Shown here one piece after another: positions 19,831 to 23,887 of a stretch of DNA of 23,887 nucleotides. How positions within the stretch are numbered: the first letter of the stretch is position 1; the number at the start of each line of letters is the position of its first letter. The position numbers and the translations under genes are program-made. Source of the DNA: Elysia marginata (Eukaryota > Mollusca > Gastropoda > Plakobranchidae). The notes beneath the pieces were generated by a model. It ran no database searches and was not told the DNA's origin. It saw only the letters and a program-made list of their open reading frames with translations. The stretch covers positions 219,797 to 243,683 of the forward strand of contig BMAT01007015.1 of NCBI GenBank assembly GCA_019649035.1. Direction: 5' to 3'.

Positions 19831-20105
19831 TTTTAAGGGACTCATCCCCTGCAGGCTTCTAATCTTCTAAATCTAGATTAAAGTCTATATTCATCAAGGT
19901 ATTGTCTTAATCTAATATTAAGCGTCTCCATCAGTCTGTCCATGTATTGTATGGCTGCCGTTGACAACCTTGAAGTATCCCCCCTCCCTCTCCCATTTTC
20001 CTCGCACAACATCAGTCTTTCAATGCGGCTGTTTCATTTCTAGTTATGATACATGTACATGCACTTTCGTCTTTCTCTCACCCAAATCACTCTCTCACTC
20101 TCTCT

Positions 20106-20107
<2 letters not shown>

Positions 20108-20156
<49 letters not shown>

Positions 20157-20175
20157 TCTCTTCTCTTCTCTCTTC
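20108..20175 (+). repeat. (CT)n microsatellite
   Basis: A polypyrimidine stretch dominated by CT dinucleotides with a few TT and TTCTC interruptions. Frames through it encode only Ser/Leu runs. Confidence 0.95.
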
Positions 20176-20310
20176 TATTTCCCTACATGTATTATCTCCA
20201 CCTTTATTTTATATCGACCCCCTCCCCCCCGGCTTTCGCTTTTTCTTTTATATGTACATGCCATCATCTCTCTGTGTCTCTCTTTTTTTTTCTCCCTCGC
20301 ATTAGAAAAG

Positions 20311-20323
20311 AGACAGAGAGAGA

Positions 20324-20377
<54 letters not shown>
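20311..20377 (+). repeat. Compound (GA)n-(GT)n-(GA)n microsatellite
   Basis: A short AGAGAG block, then TGTGTG of about 20 bases, then AGAGAG of about 34 bases. The GA part is complementary to the (CT)n tract about 150 bases upstream, so the two could pair as a large hairpin. Confidence 0.95.
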
Positions 20378-20379
<2 letters not shown>

Positions 20380-21200
20380 TTGTTACTGGCTAAAGTCGTT
20401 ATCTACCTGTGTGATTGTTTTACCTGTGCCATCTCCCCAGAGAGACCAGTCTGGCGGAAGCTTCAGGGCGTTATGAAGGGGCGTGGGTCGGGCACGCTAG
20501 GCTTGAGCTGAGGAGAGGTGGAGGAGGGGAGAGGGGGGGAGGTCAGGACAAGCCTGGCTGCTGCCATTAATTATTGATTTGCCTGGATCGATGCGTGTAG
20601 GCGAGCGCTGGACCTCAGCATAAAGAAAGAGACTTTTGTTTTGTTTAGCGTCTCCTAAGCTGGCTGAGCAACGAGAGGACTGTTAAATTCCGCACTTTAT
20701 TCGACGGGGTAATAAAGTTGAAGAAAAAAGTGGTTATAGGGAACCGCTGAGAAACGTCAACGTGGTGGAGATAAGGTGAAGCGTCGATAACACTGAGGGT
20801 GAAATGTAGAAGTGAAATAGTCGTAGAAGCAGCTTTGTGAGTTTAATGTCTCTTCTCTGAGTTGTCGATACAGTATACATACAGCGACGGGACGAGAGTA
20901 GTGCAAGGTTTTAGGCAAACTTTCACGCGGGAATCAAGAGCTCATCTGTTTTATTTTTTATTTGGGAAGAAGAATCTATACAGACGGGCGAATACCGAGA
21001 GAGGAGAGAAGAGAGAAAGAGAGAGAGAGTGGGAAGGAGAGCACCTAATGGTGCGCAACCAGAACGTCTGTTGTGGCTTCCAAGAAACAACGATCAATCC
21101 TGATCGCATGGTATTGTTATGTTTTCTCCCTCCAGAGTGCCCAGACAAGCTGAGGCCAAGAGTGTCACTGTCAGTTTTAGTTTGACATGGAAGAGGGGCC
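20380..21200 (+). other. GC-richer block, possible promoter or 5' untranslated exon
   Basis: Between two GA-rich stretches the sequence is clearly more GC-rich than its surroundings and richer in CG dinucleotides (for example near 20590-20610, 20700-20790 and 20880-20930). Open frames here are short and mostly continue from the microsatellites, and I recognise no protein. A second GA-rich tract lies at about 21000-21029. It may be a distal promoter or non-coding first exon within RP2 intron 1, or the start of another gene. Confidence 0.3.
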
Positions 21201-22180
21201 AACTGGTCCTCTTTAGTGGCCTGGTTAATTTTTTTTTAAATTTTATTTAAGAAGTGGTGTGTTTTGATCGCGATTTTTCCCAATGAGCGTACTATAGCAT
21301 GAGCACTGAAATTGATGTAACTGTGAGCTGAGTGTGTTGGGCATAATACGATTTTGATTTTTAAGAATTTAAACATGCGCTTTACGTTTGTAATTTAGAA
21401 TAGCGTCGAAACCAATAAATAAAAATACCCGCTGATGAAAAGGTTTTTTATTGCGTTGCAGTTTAACTAGGCAACATCTGCACTCACTATAGCTGTATAG
21501 CTTGTTAACATACTCCCATTTTGTTGTTGGCTGCGGCCGAAAGTAAATTAGTGGGTTTCCGTCGCAGTTGTGCGTAGACTACAATTTCAACCAATCCGGT
21601 ATCTGTTGACATTTCCTACTCTCGTGTAATCTACTTCGAGGATGTATTTGTGTTTTGATCCAGTCAGGTTTGTGGTGCTTTGTCATCGTTTTCACCGTCG
21701 AGAATTGTGTATCGAGTCGACATATTACACTCTCACAAATCTATAGTAATTGGTATGACATTTGAGTATCCAGTTTTTAAAGGGAGTGGTCACTCACAGT
21801 CATACGTGCGTACGATGCTTTTCAAGCTTCAGTGTGTCCCGAAGTGGTTATCGATTCCGGAAAAAAAAAATAATGAACGTCTTGTTTTTTTTATGTTTTG
21901 CTTTAGAAAGAATTGATACTTTGGAAAACGTCATTGTAGTTTGTGTAAATAATGTAATATTCTCATTTACATATTATGTACTTTATACGTAAGTATCTAC
22001 ATGTAAACATGCGGTTTGACCGTTTCATAGATAAAAAGACCTGAAAATTGTGCAACGTTATACCCCAAGCATGATAAATAAAAAATAAATATGTATAGGC
22101 CTACGTTCTTTTCAGAAAGAAAAAAAAATCTAGGGATTGCTCAAAATTTTAACAAAAACAAACGAAACAAATTAGATAGG
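21200..22180. other. Non-coding stretch, nothing recognised
   Basis: Mixed AT-rich sequence with a slightly GC-richer patch at about 21530-21620. No exon, RNA gene or repeat family is recognised. Confidence 0.4.
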
Positions 22181-22187
22181 GTTCTCC

Positions 22188-22450
22188 CACCCAAGGTCAA
22201 GGTCAAAGAGTCAGATGTCGCAATTTTCGACTTCTACGCTGCTGTCGTGAAAAAGACGTTTTATCTAAGCTTTCGGACATCAAATACGTCATCAAATTAT
22301 CAATATTTTGAGGAAAGATATAAAAACTTTTGTTGAAGTAAAATATGTATAGAATGACGTCGTGAAAATAGACCTTTAGATGGCGTTTTCTGAAAAAAAA
22401 AACCCAATAAATTTCCAACTTTCGACTCATTCACCCTGGACGCGAGACAG
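22188..22450 (-). repeat. MITE copy C, inverted relative to copies A and B
   Basis: Read in reverse it matches copies A and B: GAGTCAGATGTCGCAATTTT near 22208, AACTTTTGTTGAAGTAAAAT near 22326 and GCGTTTTCTGAAAAAAAA near 22384. The right end carries GACTCATTCACCCTGGACG, also found at the right end of copy A. Confidence 0.6.
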
Positions 22451-22616
22451 GGAGAGGGATTTTAATGATTTATGCAAAGAATTGTAAAATTATGTTATTG
22501 CACTATACCGGTACTTTGTCGCAAGTACTGAATAGTTGCCACTATTATACTTGTGCCTACTCGACGTGTTGGCGTAGGTGAAGCATGAAAATTTCACGAC
22601 CCCTAATTTCTCTGCT

Positions 22617-22651
22617 CCCCCCCCACACACACACACACATACACACACACA
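22617..22651 (+). repeat. C run and (CA)n microsatellite
   Basis: Eight C residues run into (AC)n with one AT interruption. Open frames through it are artefacts. Confidence 0.95.
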
Positions 22652-23108
22652 TTTTCTTTTTTCATTCACGCTGATCTCTCTTGTCCGAAACATAGGATCA
22701 CTATGACAATTGATTCAATCAGGAGTAAGATAAAAATAAAATAATGCTTGTTCCTAAGTTTGAGCTCCAGAAATATCAATATTGAAGACAAATTTGCTGG
22801 GGCTCAGTGTCTATTGAATGTGATGTTTTATTGTGTGCCACACTAACTCGGACCCTTGGAATGATATCCATTGTGGGGAGTCCAGGCCTCTTGTCACGAC
22901 CGGTCACGCAGAAAGGGAAAATTATTGCAAGGAATTAAGTAGACACATTTTTCCCGGCCATTGCTCAAACTAAATGTTGTAGCCTATTGTTCTCTAAGTT
23001 TCACAGTGTTTGACCCCAGAAAGGCTAAGCCCAAGCTGGGTTAAAACAGCACCTATTACAGTATATAGCTTAGCAAAGTTTACCTCGGCCTATATGTAGC
23101 TAGGACCG

Positions 23109-23410
23109 GCTTTGTAGCCTAGCTGTAAGACACTCGCTCAGAGATCGGGTATGTGCGTGGTTCGATCCCCGGCCGAGTCAAACCAAGGACTTTAAAATTG
23201 GCATCAGCAGCTGATCCGCCTAGTGTCTGGCATTGTGGATTTAGTGTTAAGTCTGGTCGGCCCGGTGTCAGGATAATGTGACTGGGTGTGGTGTATGCAA
23301 GCGCTCCTTTAATCACAGTGTGGCAGCACGCTTTCAATTGTCCCCAGCGCCGTCTCTGATATAACCTCGAAGTTGACTGGGACGTTCGAAAATCCAAACA
23401 ACCAAACTGC
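23109..23410 (+). mobile_element. tRNA-derived SINE
   Basis: The head is tRNA-like, with an A box TAGCCTAGCTG at 23115-23125 and a B box GGTTCGATCCC at 23159-23169, 33 bases apart. The B box is followed by CCGGCCGAGTC. The body includes CGGCCCGGTGTCAGGATAAT and GTGACTGGGTG near 23260-23290, and the tail ends AAATCCAAACAACCAAAC. The head-body-tail layout and about 300-base size fit a polymerase III-transcribed SINE mobilised by a LINE. I do not assign a named family. Open frames on the opposite strand are incidental. Confidence 0.8.
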
Positions 23411-23796
23411 ATGTAGCTCAACGTTTGGCCTTAACTTTCATCTGGATTAAAATTAAAGTGAAAAAATATAGATATAAACCATGCAAGCTGCGCTAACAAA
23501 CAACGTGTGGGTAGCATTTGATAACAAAACAGGAAGGGAACACAAGAAGTGATCAATACACGATGGATGATTCGTGCTGTGCCTTTTCTCTGATATGTCA
23601 CAAACTGTTGGCCCGAGATCTGTGAGTTAACTTCGTTATTTACAGGATTATTTGTCATTATGTATCTATGCATGTAACGCGGTACTGTACTTAAAACAGT
23701 TTTAGGCGGGATATTATGCCTTCACCGGAAATGTACTAATTTTGTTCTTCTGAAACCATTAATAATTTTGTTGTTTTTGTGTTTTGTCTGTCTTAG

Positions 23797-23878
23797 TATG
23801 CCTAAAATGTCATAGATCGAGAAAAGGCAAACTGGTGGATGATCAAGGAAGCATTTTCAGATTAGAGTGTGAAAAAGG
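23797..23878 (+). CDS. Possible internal coding exon at the right edge, unassigned
   Basis: After a pyrimidine-rich tract ending GTCTGTCTTAG, one frame stays open for 26 codons, reading CLKCHRSRKGKLVDDQ then GSIFRLECEK, up to a possible donor GGTAATT. It contains a C-x-x-C pair and a third Cys. The phase does not fit RP2 exon 1, so it would belong to another gene or follow an unseen exon. I do not recognise the family. Confidence 0.3.
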
Positions 23879-23887
23879 GTAATTTAA

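Noticed and set aside
19581-19862. Open frame encoding a long poly-Phe run
   Set aside because: It is the (TTC)n microsatellite translated. No protein-like sequence flanks it.
19961-20511. Several overlapping open frames with Ser/Leu repeats
   Set aside because: They are translations of the (CT)n and (GA)n/(GT)n tracts in all three frames.
23109-23180. A functional tRNA gene
   Set aside because: A and B boxes are present, but the acceptor stem does not close and the unit continues into a SINE body and tail.
23119-23421. 100-residue minus-strand frame
   Set aside because: It coincides with the tRNA-derived SINE, whose A and B boxes explain the sequence.
1-23887. CRISPR array, prokaryotic operon or phage
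   Set aside because: No regular repeat-spacer pattern and no compact gene layout. Split genes and eukaryotic repeats argue for an animal genome.

Overview
The window reads as animal nuclear DNA. It has small exons separated by AT-rich introns with GT..AG borders, many A/T homopolymers and microsatellites, a tRNA-derived SINE, a LINE tail, a Tc1-type transposon and other small inverted-repeat elements. The SINE layout, the many TCTAGA / AGATCTAGA words and the gene content suggest a mollusc, most likely a gastropod. That placement is inference. No bacterial, CRISPR or operon-type structure was found.

There are three multi-exon gene units. (1) A plus-strand gene at 410-7037 can be assembled from six exons with matching phases into a complete 336-residue protein. 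It is rich in Tyr, His, Pro and Trp, has no recognised enzymatic domain, and resembles small ciliary or flagellar microtubule-inner proteins in style. A broken Tc1-like transposon sits in its fourth intron. (2) A minus-strand gene has six exons from 14441 down to 8514, giving 473 residues from the first Met in the first exon seen. Its N-terminal half is a YTH (m6A-RNA reader) domain. Its C-terminal half is a Pol-beta-type nucleotidyltransferase of the COG3541/RlaP type. A single uninterrupted 744-base exon carries the YTH domain and the GS of the nucleotidyltransferase motif, so the fusion does not depend on joining two neighbouring genes. This is the main discovery candidate: a predicted enzyme that would recognise N6-methyladenosine in RNA and modify nucleic-acid ends. 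(3) A plus-strand first coding exon at 16867-16952 closely matches the acylated N-terminus of RP2/XRP2, the ARL3 GTPase-activating protein. The rest of that gene was not found and probably lies beyond the window.

Genes 1 and 2 converge on a 1.5 kb stretch holding polyadenylation signals in both directions. Genes 2 and 3 are divergent, about 2.4 kb apart from the first exon of gene 2 that can be seen. The introns of gene 2 hold an interrupted MITE copy, a LINE 3' tail, a pogo-like non-autonomous element and a 15-base assembly gap. From 16953 to the end there is little coding signal. This stretch holds two more copies of the same MITE family, two short duplications, long (TTC)n, (CT)n, (GT)n/(GA)n and (CA)n tracts, a GC-richer block at about 20380-21200, a SINE at about 23109-23410, and a possible unassigned exon at the right edge.
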